Shown here: positions 9,427-18,358 of the stretch, in pieces
How positions within the stretch are numbered: position 1 is the stretch's first letter
How the letters are laid out: every line of letters begins with the position of its first letter
Virus record (IMG/VR): IMGVR_UViG_3300033146_003828
Location: 1 to 21,322 of that record
DNA: 21,322 nucleotides
Source of the DNA: a virus
Strand: one strand, 5' to 3'
Program-made: the position numbers and the translations under genes
Notes under the pieces: generated by a model
What the model saw: the letters and a program-made list of their open reading frames with translations, nothing else
What the model was told of the DNA's origin: nothing
Databases searched by the model: none

Positions 9427-10022
9427 TATGAAAAAATGTTATTTTTTAAATATTTCTTTAATCAAGTTTTTATAGTTTGTGTAGCTTGTTCATCAGCAGT
9501 TATATCAACTCAATCTTTATTTTTAGAGGTAGATCAATAAGTTACATCTAATTCTCATTGAGAAAATTTAGTAACACCAGCAAGTGTAGATCCTGATGAA
9601 TTAATTAATCCAGATTTTGAATCTATATAAAATACCTTAGTAACTGCCATTAAAACATTTTTAACATCATCTGGTATTATAGAATAACCAGCAGTATATT
9701 TTATAGTAAGAGTATTCCAAATCATATCTCAAATAGAAGGGCTATTTTCAAGTTGTAATTGTCTTCATACGAATCTATGAGATCAAATTATAGAATCTCA
9801 ATTAATATCTACAAGAGCAGTTGGATTAATTAAATTCATAGTATACTTAGATCAAACAAAATCTTTGACTTCATCAACAGTTTGTTCTTCAAGTGTATTA
9901 ACAGATAAAAGAGAGTTAATTAAACTCTCTCATCTTTTAATTTGACTTGTAATCAGATCATCATCAGCTGTAGAAGTAACTCACATAAATGTTTTAGCTT
10001 CTTCTAATGTTATATAAGTCAT
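9426..10022 (-). CDS. Head-tail connector (gp6/gp15-like) (198 aa)
   Basis: The N-terminus M-T-Y-I-T-L-E-E-A-K-T-F-M-G-V helix and later I-K-Y-T-A-G-Y-S-I-I-P-D-D-V-K-N-V-L match the HK97 gp6-type adaptor that docks under the portal; the phrase Y-T-A-G-Y..I-P-D-D-V is characteristic of that family. After this comes a Ser/Gly-rich loop (S-S-G-S-T-L-A-G-V-T) and a C-terminal amphipathic helix rich in Lys. Its place after the capsid genes and before head closure agrees. The leader contains TTAATTA seven bases before the ATG; there is no Shine-Dalgarno. Confidence 0.82.
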
Positions 10023-10039
10023 TTTGTAATAATTAATAA

Positions 10040-10285
10040 TTATTTAGTTTCAACTTTTTTAGTTTCAACTTTAGTTTTTTTATCTTTTATAATATCTTTA
10101 GTTTCTTTTTTCTTTTCAGTAGGTTTTTTATCTAACATTTTAAGTTCCATAAATCCATAAGCTCTAAAAAATAATACTTCAGATTTTCTTGCTTCTATTA
10201 CTTCACCTTTTTTAATATTTCTTTTAACTCAATCAACTCTAATTCTTTGATCAGAAGTTGCTTTTAATTTAATAGTATCATACAT
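10040..10285 (-). CDS. Small Lys-rich hypothetical protein between capsid and connector (81 aa)
   Basis: The first ~55 residues form a compact, strand-rich segment (I-K-L-K-A-T-S-D-Q-R-I-R-V, then G-E-V-I-E-A-R-K-S-E-V and F-R-A-Y-G-F-M-E-L-K), and the last ~28 are a Lys/Thr/Glu-rich disordered tail with repeated K-V-E-T-K. One UGA read as Gly (V-D-G-V-K). Small proteins of this kind lie downstream of capsid genes in many phages and may decorate or stabilise the head, but I do not recognise this one. It starts 7 nt after the coiled-coil gene and precedes the connector by 17 nt. Confidence 0.75.
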
Positions 10286-10292
10286 AGTTTGT

Positions 10293-10772
10293 TTATTTAG
10301 TAATTAAAGTTTCTTGTACTTTTTTAATTCTTTCATCAGCTATTTTTTTATCAGCTTCCATTTGAAGTTTCATTTCAATTTTTTTATCTTCAGCAGTTTT
10401 TTTAGCAACATTAATATTTTCAATTTCTTTTTGCTGTCTATCAATTGCTTGTTTTTGAGCTAATTCTTTTTCTTTAGCTTTCCTTTCTAATATAGAGATT
10501 TCTTTTTTCTTAGCATTTTCTTCTCTAATTAATTTTTCTTCGATTTCAGTATCGATCATTTTTTGTCTTGCTTCTTCTTTATCTTTATTAAGTTTTATTA
10601 ATCTCTTAACTGCATCCTTATTTAAAGTAGGAGCAAATATATTAGAATAAGCATTTAATAATTGTAAAGCATCTGTTTCTTCCATTTCAACTACTTCGTT
10701 ATTTTTAACGATAGTCTTTTCTCAGAAAATCTTAACAGAAGTATCTTCAATACCACAATAAGTAAGTTTCAT
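10293..10772 (-). CDS. Coiled-coil protein downstream of the major capsid gene (159 aa)
   Basis: Residues about 60-155 form one long charged coiled coil rich in Lys, Glu, Ile and Ala. The N-terminal ~30 residues (M-K-L-T-Y-C-G-I-E-D-T-S-V-K-I-F-G) are strand-like and are lost if UGA is treated as stop, because a UGA-coded Gly lies between the true ATG (10772) and an internal ATG at 10685. The G-E-K-T-I-V-K-N-N-E-V-V-E-M motif resembles small head-completion-like N-termini, but the function is unknown. It is 74 nt downstream of the capsid stop; within that gap is a small hairpin (10817-10830) without a U tract. Confidence 0.78.
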
Positions 10773-10846
10773 AATTTGTTTATAATTAATTAATAAATTA
10801 TATATAAGCTACCACCTAAGTGATAACTTATAATAATCGATTAAGA

Positions 10847-11884
10847 TTATAGAGTAATATTTCTTAACATAACAACAGAATTTGCTCTGATTGTTTGTGC
10901 ATATCTAAAATGTGCAGATATTGCGAATTGATCAACTCTTGGTAAGTATTCAACGAAAGTTTTTAAATCTCTTTTAAAACCTCTAATAACATCTTCTTTG
11001 TAAACAATTAATGCTTGACCTTTAGTATTATTAGCAGGAGTAGATGAGATTTTACCATCAGCTTCTGTTCTACCTATAAATCAAGTTGGAGCAATTTCCA
11101 TACCATCAATAGAAGCAAGAGTTCAGTTAACTACAGTAGCAGCTCCACCGAATTTTTCAACAGTTTCAGCTTGAGTAAATGCAAGAAGTTTAAAGTAAAC
11201 ATCTGTACCAACACCAAGTAATAATTCATTTGGATTAAGACCTTTACCATTTGGTAACATTGCTCTACCTTCTCTTATATCAGCTAAATCCATTGCACCA
11301 GCATCAACAGTTAAACCATCAGTAATAGCTCTTTTTCTTAAACCATCAGTTGCTAAGTAGTAAGAACCAGCAGCAGGAGCTCCATCATCAGAGTTAACAT
11401 TACCAGTAGCAGCAATAACAGTATCACCATTAATTAATACTTTATCAAGTACTTCATTATATTGTTTAGCGATTTTGTTTTCAACATAACCTCTCATATT
11501 AACAATACCATCTTCATCTAATTCACCTGATAAATAAGCTACAGCAGTAAACTTTTTAGCAGATAATAAGATTTCAGAAGTTCCAGCTTTTGAATTATTA
11601 TATTCAGTAGCAGGTACATCACCATTTTCAGTAGTATAATTAAATACAGGATCAGCTCCTTCAACTGGTAATTTATAATCAGCAGTAGGCATTGTAATTG
11701 GAGCAGGAAATTTAGATGAAAAGTTTGTTGCTTCTCTAACTAAACTTAAGATATTAGTAGAAAAACCAGTTTCTACAAATTCTTCACCAGCACCAGTATT
11801 ACCTGTATTCATAGCTTCATCAGCTTTAGTTTCTAGAAGTCCTAGTGATTTTTTCACAGCTTCTAATTTTTTTAATAAGTCCAT
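10847..11884 (-). CDS. Major capsid protein, HK97 fold (345 aa)
   Basis: The gene follows the prohead protease, as in HK97-type head modules. Sequence features of the HK97 fold include an N-terminal arm, V-R-E-A-T-N-F-S-S-K-F-P-A-P-I (residues about 49-63), K-F-T-A-V-A-Y-L-S-G-E-L (E-loop/P-domain region), L-I-N-G-D-T, G-L-R-K-R, M-L-P-N-G-K-G and a C-terminal G-F-K-R-D-L-K-T-F-V-E. Only two codons are UGA (11125-11123 and 11083-11081), both near the C-terminus, against about 30 GGN glycines. A standard-code reading would wrongly end the protein at 11123 with 253 residues. The scaffold function appears to lie in the upstream protease fusion. Upstream in-frame stop confirms the ATG at 11884. 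Confidence 0.92.
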
Positions 11885-11896
11885 TTTAATATAGGA

Positions 11897-12952
11897 TTAA
11901 TAATTAATATTCTTTTTTGCAGTTTGAAAAGTTTTCAACCATGCATTTGCTCAACTATCTTTTTTATCAGTTGTTTCTTTAGTAGAAATAGTAGCTAACC
12001 CTTTCTTAAGACCAACTTTATCAATAGCTGATTGTTGTTTCTCAATTATTTCAGCTTGTTTTTCAACAATTTCTAATAATTCAGTAACAGTAGATTTAAG
12101 ATCAATATCTTCTTCATCAGTTTCTCAATCCTTTTCATCTTCAACAGTTTCTTCTTCATTTTCAGAAGTTTCTTCTGTTTCAGTTTCTTTAGAATCCTCT
12201 GTAATTTCATCAGAGTTTTCAGAGTCATCTGAACTTTTTTTATTGTGTAGTTCGTGTGCTTCACCAGCATCTTTTTTTTCTTCAACTTCATCTTCAACAA
12301 CTTCTTTGTTTTCTTCGTTGTCATCTTCATTAGTTTTTTCTTCAACTTCTTCAATTTCAGTTTCTTCTAATTCAGAATCATTAACATCTTTTTCTTCAAC
12401 TACTTCTTGTATAGTTTCTTCATCAAGGATTTCTTCCTCAATTTTATTAGTATCTTCCATGTTTTTTTCATTTATAGTAGTAAAATATTTTTTAACAGCT
12501 TGAAACAATGTAAATGGATTAGCAGGAACAGCTACAACTGATATTTCTAAAAGTTCTAAATCAGTAATAACTCTAACTTCAACATTATTTCTAGTTTCAA
12601 ATTTCCAAGCTTTAACAATAAATCAAATTGAAAATCATTTTAAAACTCAATCTTTTACATTTTGCTTTACGTTATCGATATCATTAGTTATAGGTCATTT
12701 AACCTTTAATCATTTCGAATTGATCTTAGCTTCTGTAAATTTACCAATTGGTTTATCTTGATTATGTTGTAATAACATTATAGGGTTTGTTTTCATATAA
12801 TGTTCTATTGCTTCCTTAAAAGCTTTTGGTTCTACTATATCTCAATATCTATCAATATCTTTAGTAGAAGCAAATCATTCAATCATAACCTCTCAATCTA
12901 TTTCTTTTATTTCACTAAAAGATTTAGTTTGAAAAAATATAGTGTCTTTCAT
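11897..12952 (-). CDS. Prohead protease fused to acidic scaffold-like domain (351 aa)
   Basis: Residues about 1-155 are an HK97-family (S78) capsid maturation protease: G-F-A-S-T near 26, D-R-Y-G-D-I-V-E-P near 34-42, Q-H-N with His63, G-F-S-I-G-F with Ser108, and L-L-E-I-S-V-V-A-V-P-A-N-P with Glu136; these are the expected catalytic His, Ser and Glu. Residues about 165-290 are extremely Glu/Asp-rich, followed by a short coiled coil (T-E-L-L-E-I-V-E-K-Q) and a basic C-terminal end. The second half probably acts as the scaffold (delta-domain-like) because no separate scaffold gene is present and the capsid protein has only a short N-terminal arm. A UUG at 12508 would be a false start in standard-code annotation. 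The gene has its own promoter-motif copy. Confidence 0.88.
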
Positions 12953-12979
12953 AATTTATAATTAATAATTATATATTCA

Positions 12980-13008
12980 TATCTTAATCAATATGTAATA
13001 TTTGTAAA
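12980..13008 (-). promoter_or_regulatory. Repeated phage promoter motif, copy 4 (upstream of protease-capsid genes)
   Basis: TTTACA, 16 bases, TAAGAT, with TTGAT before the -10 box. Starts directly after the upstream TAA (13011-13009); the -10 box ends 29 nt before the protease ATG. It would serve the protease, capsid and following genes. Confidence 0.72.
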
Positions 13009-13185
13009 TTAAATTTTTTCTTGTCTATAATATTCTATCTGTTTTTGGTATCATTCATCTATATATGGTTGTCATTTTTTAATCTCTGAAATAGTCCGTG
13101 AATGGTCATAAAATTTAGTCATATTTTCTTTATTTGGTTTTATTCATAAATTAGAAAGGAATACTTTAGGAGATTTTTTAGTCAT
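13009..13185 (-). CDS. Tiny hypothetical protein (58 aa)
   Basis: A 58-residue basic protein, M-T-K-K-S-P-K-V-F-L-S-N-L-G then a helical stretch rich in Tyr, Lys and Glu (H-S-R-T-I-S-E-I-K-K-G-Q-P-Y). Three UGA codons are read as Gly. It sits between the 50-residue gene and the protease promoter, and its TAA stop directly abuts promoter copy 4. The coherent frame and tight packing support a gene; I do not recognise the family. Such tiny genes in head modules are often internal-head or assembly cofactors, which is only inference. Confidence 0.6.
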
Positions 13186-13207
13186 ATACTTAAATTACAT
13201 AATAAAA

Positions 13208-13360
13208 TTATCTTTTTTTAAATAAACCAATTCAAGTTCTTAGTAAATTCTTACTAAAATCAGATAGATTAAGATCATATCATACTATTTTACCATTTTT
13301 TAATGTTACATAACCAATATTTTTATTTGTTATAACATTATATTTAATATATTTAGTCAT
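13208..13360 (-). CDS. Tiny hypothetical protein (50 aa)
   Basis: A 50-residue frame with a beta-hairpin-like pattern (K-Y-N-V-I-T-N-K-N-I-G-Y-V-T-L-K-N-G-K-I-V-G-Y) and a basic C-terminus (L-F-K-K-R). Two UGA codons read as Gly, one completing the regular hairpin turn before Tyr. It begins 6 nt after the MuF gene stop and ends 22 nt before the next start. TTAATTA lies seven bases before the ATG. Function unknown. Confidence 0.6.
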
Positions 13361-13366
13361 TGTTAA

Positions 13367-14893
13367 TTAATTAAGTATATAATCTATTTCTTCTTCTAAA
13401 TAATCTTTATATTTCTTTTTATTATTAATAAAATAACTATTAAGATTATCTATTTGTCATAAATCTATATCTAATCATAATTTATCTTCTACTATTCAAG
13501 ATAAAACAGTTTCATCAATTGAATCTAATTCAGATAATAATCATTGATATAATTCTAATTTAGTTGGAGTAGCTTCTCTTAAAGCAAATCATTCAAAGAA
13601 ACTTTCTCTAATTTTTCATATTTGTTCATGTATTTCAGATCATTTAACTCTAAAAATCATATCATTATCTATAGCTATAATATTTTTAGATTTATCCATC
13701 ATTATATTTCATATATGTCTATCTGTTTGACCAGTGATCATATCAATAGCTCATAATCTAATTCTTTGACTTCTATATTTTAAAAATTCTTTATCATTCA
13801 TTTTTTTAATGAATATTCATGATATTGACTCTCAATCAATAAATTCGTTTAATATTCATCTTGTTTTTCATTTTATTAAATGAGTTTTAGGAGAATATAC
13901 ACCTAATTCATTATTAATAATACTAGATAATTTTTCTTTATTTACTAACGATTCATCTATAAAAGTTTTTCAAAACATCTTACCTTTATCAGTTTCAGTA
14001 AAAAATGTATCATTTAATGAATCAACATTATTTTTTGATATATCTCATATTTCAAATGTTTCAATATCTTTATCCCATGTATTTAATTTCTTAAATTTTT
14101 GTTTTCAATCATTATTTTCTAATTCAATTTCTTGATCAATTATTCCTTCATCTATAGTATCATCTATATCATAAATAGTTGCACATCTACATCTAAATCA
14201 ATCTGGAGATATATTTGTTTGAGTTCAAGAGAATGGAACATTTATATCAATCCATCAATCAGCTCAATTTTTAACATGAGAATTTCTAACTTTCTCATCT
14301 CAAGCAGTAATCCACTTTTTTTTAACTTGTTCTCATTTATCTTTTAATTCCTTCATAGGAAGATAATTGCCATATTCATAAGCTCTTCATACTTCTTGAA
14401 TTGCTATTAATTCAGCTCTTGATTTACTAAATATCATTGGATCAGTTTTTCTAAGATCTTTTGCGATCTCTCAATAACTAGATCATTCATTAATTCAATC
14501 TGCAATAATATCTATCATTCATAATTTAGTAGTTCTACTAATACTTCATTGATTTTGACTTAAATGTAAATCAGTTAAATTATTTATATATATAGTAGCT
14601 TCATCATTCTTTAATCACCAATTAATACTAAAATCTTCAGTCTTAGTCTTAAAATTTTGTTTAGATTGATTATATCACACTCAGAGCACTTGTTTAGATT
14701 TTTTTGATATAAGCATAGGCAATGTAGATAAAGAATTATCAGTAAAGTTACTTAAATCATCTTTAAATCATTTTTGATCATATAATAAAAGAAAATTAAT
14801 AAATCTCTTCTTTTGTTTTTGTAAATCTCTATAAAAAATAAAAGCTGAAACTCTTTCTTGATCTCTCTTATATTTTCTATTTGTTATTTTCAT
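13367..14893 (-). CDS. MuF head protein with C-terminal kinase-like domain (508 aa)
   Basis: Residues about 110-240 form a phage Mu F / SPP1 gp7-type minor head domain: R-A-E-L-I-A-I-Q-E-V-G-R-A at 159-171, W-I-T-A-G-D-E-K-V-R-N-S-H at 194-206, and D-G-F-R-C-R-C-A at 231-238. The C-terminal part (about 295-470) looks like a kinase catalytic core: an N-lobe with K-G-K-M-F-G-K-T-F and N-N-E-L-G-V-Y-S-P-K-T, a hinge-like N-E-F-I-D-G-E-S, and a catalytic loop G-Q-T-D-R-H-I-G-N at 388-396 followed by I-I-A-I-D-N-D at 405-411. D-R-H-x-x-N plus I-D-N resembles PI3/4-kinase and HipA-type kinases. MuF proteins ride in the head and in other phages carry toxin or enzyme tails, so this domain may be delivered to the host at ejection. 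Overlaps the portal gene by 17 nt. Confidence 0.85.
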
Positions 14894-16082
14894 AATCAGT
14901 AGTTATTTGTAAGTCCAAATCTTCGACTAATGTGAAGTTATTTATTATAAGAGGTTTTTTAGCATTTTCATCATCAAATGCTTCCATATCTAATTTTTCT
15001 CTTCATTCATTAATAGTAATTAGTCAAGTTTTAATCATTTTATCAATAACATTAACTCTTTGTTCTAAATCATTAATATGAGAATCAATAAATTCAAACC
15101 TATATTCAGGAGCAATTTCTTGTAATAATGAAGTAATAGCTCTTTCAAATTTAGCTTCAAGAGGTCTTATAGTATTCTCTATAAATTTAGTATATTGACT
15201 TTCAGCATTAGAATAGTTAACTCCTTCAGTATAATTAAGAATAGTTTTAGGAACTCACATTACAGCACAAACTCTCTCAGAATTAAATTTTCTATATTCG
15301 AAAAATTCCATATCTCTAGAAGTAGATCATAAAACTTTTACATCTTTAATACCTCATCAAACTGAAACTTTATGTTTATTTTTACCTCAACTAAATTGTT
15401 GTTTTAAATTTTCAATAGCTAATTTAACTTCATTTTCATCTAAATCATTTTCTAAAACAATTAATGAACTCGGCATTGCATTATTTTGGAAGAATGAATA
15501 ATTTGTAACAGCAGCTTCTTTATCTCACATTAAATCATATATAAGAGTTTCAACTTTTGATATACCAAATATCTCATTATCCATATCAGGTTTATCTATA
15601 ACATGTAAAATCTCATTTGGTTCAAATATAACAGCATTACCTCTTACTCTTTGAATATACTTAATAACTTTACCTTGCTGATCTGAAATTATACTAATTG
15701 TTCTAGGATCAAGAGTATCAAACGAAATTAATTGTCATGAAGCATTATATATTTTTTCAATAAATACATTCGAAGCAATATCTAAATCTCTAATAAATAT
15801 ATCTTTAAAATCATCTAAAGGTTTTTCATTGTTTAAAAATTCAACAATTCTTTGATCTTCAATAATAATTCTTTGATCTCAATAACCTTTAACCACTTCA
15901 TATCAACCTTTTCAAACTGTTTCTTGTTTTTCCTCAACACATCTTCTAAGATCTGAGTTATTTCTATATAATTTATAATAGATACTCATTGAAGGTGCTA
16001 TTATATCTCAGAAGCTTCAGAATGTGCTTCCTCTATAAGACATTCATCTGTCTCTTTTTAATTCATAACCGAATAATTTCAT
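14877..16082 (-). CDS. Portal protein, HK97 type (401 aa)
   Basis: The dodecameric portal forms the DNA entry channel. Diagnostic segments are an N-terminal S-M-S-I-Y-Y-K-L-Y-R-N-N-S-D-L-R-R-C-V helix, V-V-K-G-Y-G-D, D-I-A-S-N-V-F-I-E-K, F-D-T-L-D-P-R-T-I, E-P-N-E-I-L-H-V-I-D, and near residue 280 C-A-V-M-G-V-P-K-T-I-L followed by Y-S-N-A-E-S-Q-Y-T-K-F and I-R-P-L-E. The M-G-V-P motif, where portals conserve Gly, uses UGA here. The N-terminal ATG at 16082 follows the 81-residue gene's stop by 5 nt. The leader has TTAATTA six bases upstream of the start. It ends with TAG inside the MuF gene start. Confidence 0.92.
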
Positions 16083-16087
16083 AATTT

Positions 16088-16333
16088 TTAATTAATAGTA
16101 TAAATATAAATATCTCTATTACTCCAAGAAAACTTAAAATCATCAATTCAATCTGCATAACTTATAGTAGTTTCAGTTCAATCTTCTTCTACTTTCATTA
16201 TTTGCCAAACTTCATCATCTCTATTTCTTCATACTTCTGACTTTCAAACATAAGTAATTGTTGCAGATGCTTCATCTACAAGTACTTGGAGTATTAAATT
16301 TTTATCTTTTCTTTGATTATTTTGGTTTCACAT
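16088..16333 (-). CDS. Small conserved-type phage protein (81 aa)
   Basis: The 81 residues show a pattern common to small phage structural-region proteins: I-T-Y-V-G-K-S-E-V-G, then D-E-V-W-Q-I-M-K-V, Y-A-D-G-I-D-D-F and a closing W-S-N-R-D-I-Y. These read as 'YxGKA..G...D.VWQIxKI....T.YADG..xF...W.NR...Y'. The start is ATG followed by a UGA Gly codon at residue 2, so any standard-code caller misses it. It lies between the terminase and portal genes and is directly downstream of promoter copy 5. Its exact role is not known to me; a virion-associated beta-barrel protein is plausible. Confidence 0.75.
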
Positions 16334-16358
16334 GTTTTTATATTAAGTGATATATAAA

Positions 16359-16387
16359 TATATTAATCAAAAATTCAATATTGTAAA
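16359..16387 (-). promoter_or_regulatory. Repeated phage promoter motif, copy 5 (upstream of portal genes)
   Basis: TTTACA, 16 bases, TAATAT, with TTGAT before the -10 box. Starts directly after the terminase large-subunit TAA (16390-16388); the -10 box ends 27 nt before the ATG of the 81-residue gene upstream of portal. Confidence 0.7.
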
Positions 16388-17800
16388 TTATAAAGAAGTA
16401 AACACCATTCATTTTTTCTTTTTTCTAATTGAATAAACTAAACTATCAACTAAATCATCATGAATAACATTAGGAAATTCAAGTAATTGATTTATAAGTG
16501 ATTCAGTTCATTCAGTTTTAAACCATATCTTTCATTGTTCAAATATATATTGTTTTTCCATAAGTCTAGTAACTTTATCTCTACTAGGATTAACTTCTTC
16601 AGTTGCTAATCATTCATTTTTTAATAATATCGACATAACCTTTTGAAAAGCTACAGTTTCAACTACTACTCTATTTGCTCTATATTTAATATATAAATTT
16701 TTAATAATCTTAACAGCATTAAACGGATCTTTTTGTTTTCATATTAATTCGATTGCTTCATATACATAATAATTATCTCATATACATCAAGTAATTGTAA
16801 TAGCAAATGGATCTGATTGAGTCTTTTCAGATATAGCAGGATCAACTCAAATAGTAATATCTTTACAATCTGGAATAATATCTTTATATTGAATATGTTC
16901 TCTCTTAATAATTGTATCTCATCAAGCATAAGGAATTAATAGATAATTCTGATTAAATGCTCAAGTTCATTCATCTTCTTTGATCTTATCTAATGTTTTT
17001 TCTGTAAAGAAATCCCATATAATTTTTCATTCAACAATTAAAGGTTGGTGATATACTAACCAATTTTTAGTAGCTTTCTTTTCTTTTCTAAATCTAGGAA
17101 CAATTCAATCTTGATTAATAGTATTTCATAAAAAATAGATCCTTGCATCTCAAGTCTTTGTCATAGCTCAAAATGTTTCTCAGGTTAATTTCCTATAATT
17201 TTTATCTATCGTAGTAATATTCCTTACTGAATCAGATACATCAATATCATCAACTATAAGTAAATCAGGTCTATCTGTTTTAGATAAAGCTCATCTTAAC
17301 TTTTGTCATAATGAAGCAGCTCTAACTTTAACTCAATTCGAAGTATCAAAATTCGATACACTCTTTTTTTCTAGATCTTCTTTATTACCTCAACTCAATT
17401 TGAATAACTTTCAATAATCAGCAACAATTCTTGGATTTAATAAATTTCTAGCTATATTAGTTGTATTCTCTGTAGAAGCAGTATCTTCAAATGATTGCCA
17501 AACTACAAATTTAGTCATCTTATGAGTTATTTTATAAGTAGTTACAGCTATTACTAAAGTAGTTTTAATTGATCACCTGAATCATTCTAGCATAACGTTC
17601 TTATCTTCAAATAAAGCTTCAATCCATATATAATGAAAATCAGCTAATTTAACTATAAAATTCTCTCTAAAATAAAAGAACCACCAGAGTAAAAAGATCT
17701 CAGATCATCACTGACTAAAGAACTCTACTCTACTAGCTCAATTCATTGCATCTAATTGTACAATAGCTTTTTTAAATTTTTCATCTTCTAATCTGATCAT
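16388..17800 (-). CDS. terL: Terminase large subunit (470 aa)
   Basis: DNA-packaging ATPase and nuclease. The P-loop is M-L-E-G-F-R-G-S-I-K-T-T at residues 70-81, with both Gly UGA-coded; terminases of this type commonly have G-F-R-G-S-(A/G)-K-(S/T). Walker B is D-L-L-I-V-D-D at 179-185, the coupling region Y-F-L-G-N-T at 222-227. The RNase-H-like nuclease shows G-V-D-P at 318-321 (Asp320), V-V-V-E-T at 378-382 (Glu381) and H-D-D-L-V-D-S at 447-453. Length is in the usual 420-500 range. Ile replaces the usual small residue before the P-loop Lys. The start overlaps the small-subunit gene by 13 nt, typical of a terS-terL pair. Trp in V-V-W-Q is UGG, supporting UGA = Gly rather than Trp. Confidence 0.93.
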
Positions 17801-18192
17801 AGTAAATTGTTTAAACTATCAATTGCTGCAGCATCTTTTAATCCTCAATCTTTATCAGTAACATCTCATTTTAATAATGAATATCTTTTTGCTGAAGCAT
17901 CAGCTGCTCTAACTATATCTCATAATGAATTAAAAGGACTTGTTTTAATCTTCTCAACTATTTTATTTTGTGCTAATGTAACTATCTCTAAATCTTTATC
18001 ACATATACCTAAAATTCTATCATCTTTAATCACCATTTTTTCAACTTTTTTCAACTTATCATTAACATTTCAAACGGATATTCAAGCTCTTTCGGCTATT
18101 TCTTCTTGAGTAGCTAAAGGGTCCTTAATAACTTCTTTAAGGACTTTAGCTTTATTTTTTAATTGATCTTTTCTTGGGTTTTTTCCTATCAT
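17788..18192 (-). CDS. terS: Terminase small subunit (134 aa)
   Basis: The small subunit recognises the packaging site. It contains a helix-turn-helix at about residues 28-50, D-P-L-A-T-Q-E-E-I-A-E-R-A-G-I-S-V-G-N-V, with both glycines of the turn UGA-coded, followed by a helical oligomerisation region (M-V-I-K-D-D-R-I, then A-D-A-S-A-K-R-Y). Its position immediately before terL with a 13-nt overlap matches. Length is normal (100-180 residues). The C-terminal D-S-L-N-N-L-L-G probably contacts TerL. Directly upstream is the repeat-rich 18193-18372 segment, a reasonable place for the sequence it binds. Confidence 0.85.
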
Positions 18193-18213
18193 AATATATT
18201 ATTAAGTAGTAAA

Positions 18214-18255
18214 CTGACTCATTCTAACAGTTATAATAAAGATAGAATGAGTCAG
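18214..18255. repeat. Perfect 13-bp inverted repeat just upstream of terS
   Basis: CTGACTCATTCTA and TAGAATGAGTCAG are separated by 16 nt. On the minus strand the loop contains TTTATTATAAC, which could hold a -10 box (TATTAT, with TTGTAG about 18 nt upstream), so repressor binding at the two arms would cover a promoter. A terminase binding site is the alternative. A terminator is unlikely, as no U tract follows (TTTACTACTT). Confidence 0.65.
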
Positions 18256-18270
18256 CCTACAACTCAATGA

Positions 18271-18358
18271 GTTATAAGCAAAAATCTCTGACTAAGAAAT
18301 TTTTATTGAAAATCTTTATGAAGGATCTTCTACCTATGCGGTTTTTACGACTTATAAC
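18271..18358. ncRNA. Candidate structured RNA element (multi-stem, 88 nt)
   Basis: An outer 8-bp stem (18271-18278 with 18351-18358) encloses two hairpins (18280-18304 and 18320-18330). On the minus strand the outer helix can be extended past a 3-nt bulge by pairing TAAAAA with TTTTTG, which competes with the inner hairpin, so a two-state fold is possible. It is not a tRNA: no T-loop or cloverleaf spacing. Which strand is transcribed as RNA cannot be told; the minus strand would be the 5' leader of terS. Confidence 0.35.

Noticed and set aside
10293-10685. Start at the ATG of 10685 for the coiled-coil gene
   Set aside because: The frame continues upstream to the ATG at 10772 through a UGA Gly codon.
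10817-10830. Terminator after the capsid gene (TAAGT-GATA-ACTTA hairpin)
   Set aside because: Only five A/T-rich base pairs and no U run follow; could be a weak stop or chance.
12125-12508. Separate acidic 127-residue gene starting with UUG at 12508
   Set aside because: In table 25 the frame is continuous with the protease upstream and a short region downstream; it is one 351-residue protein.
18271-18358. tRNA gene
   Set aside because: The 8-bp closing stem resembles an acceptor, but there is no T-loop consensus, D-arm or CCA-compatible geometry on either strand.
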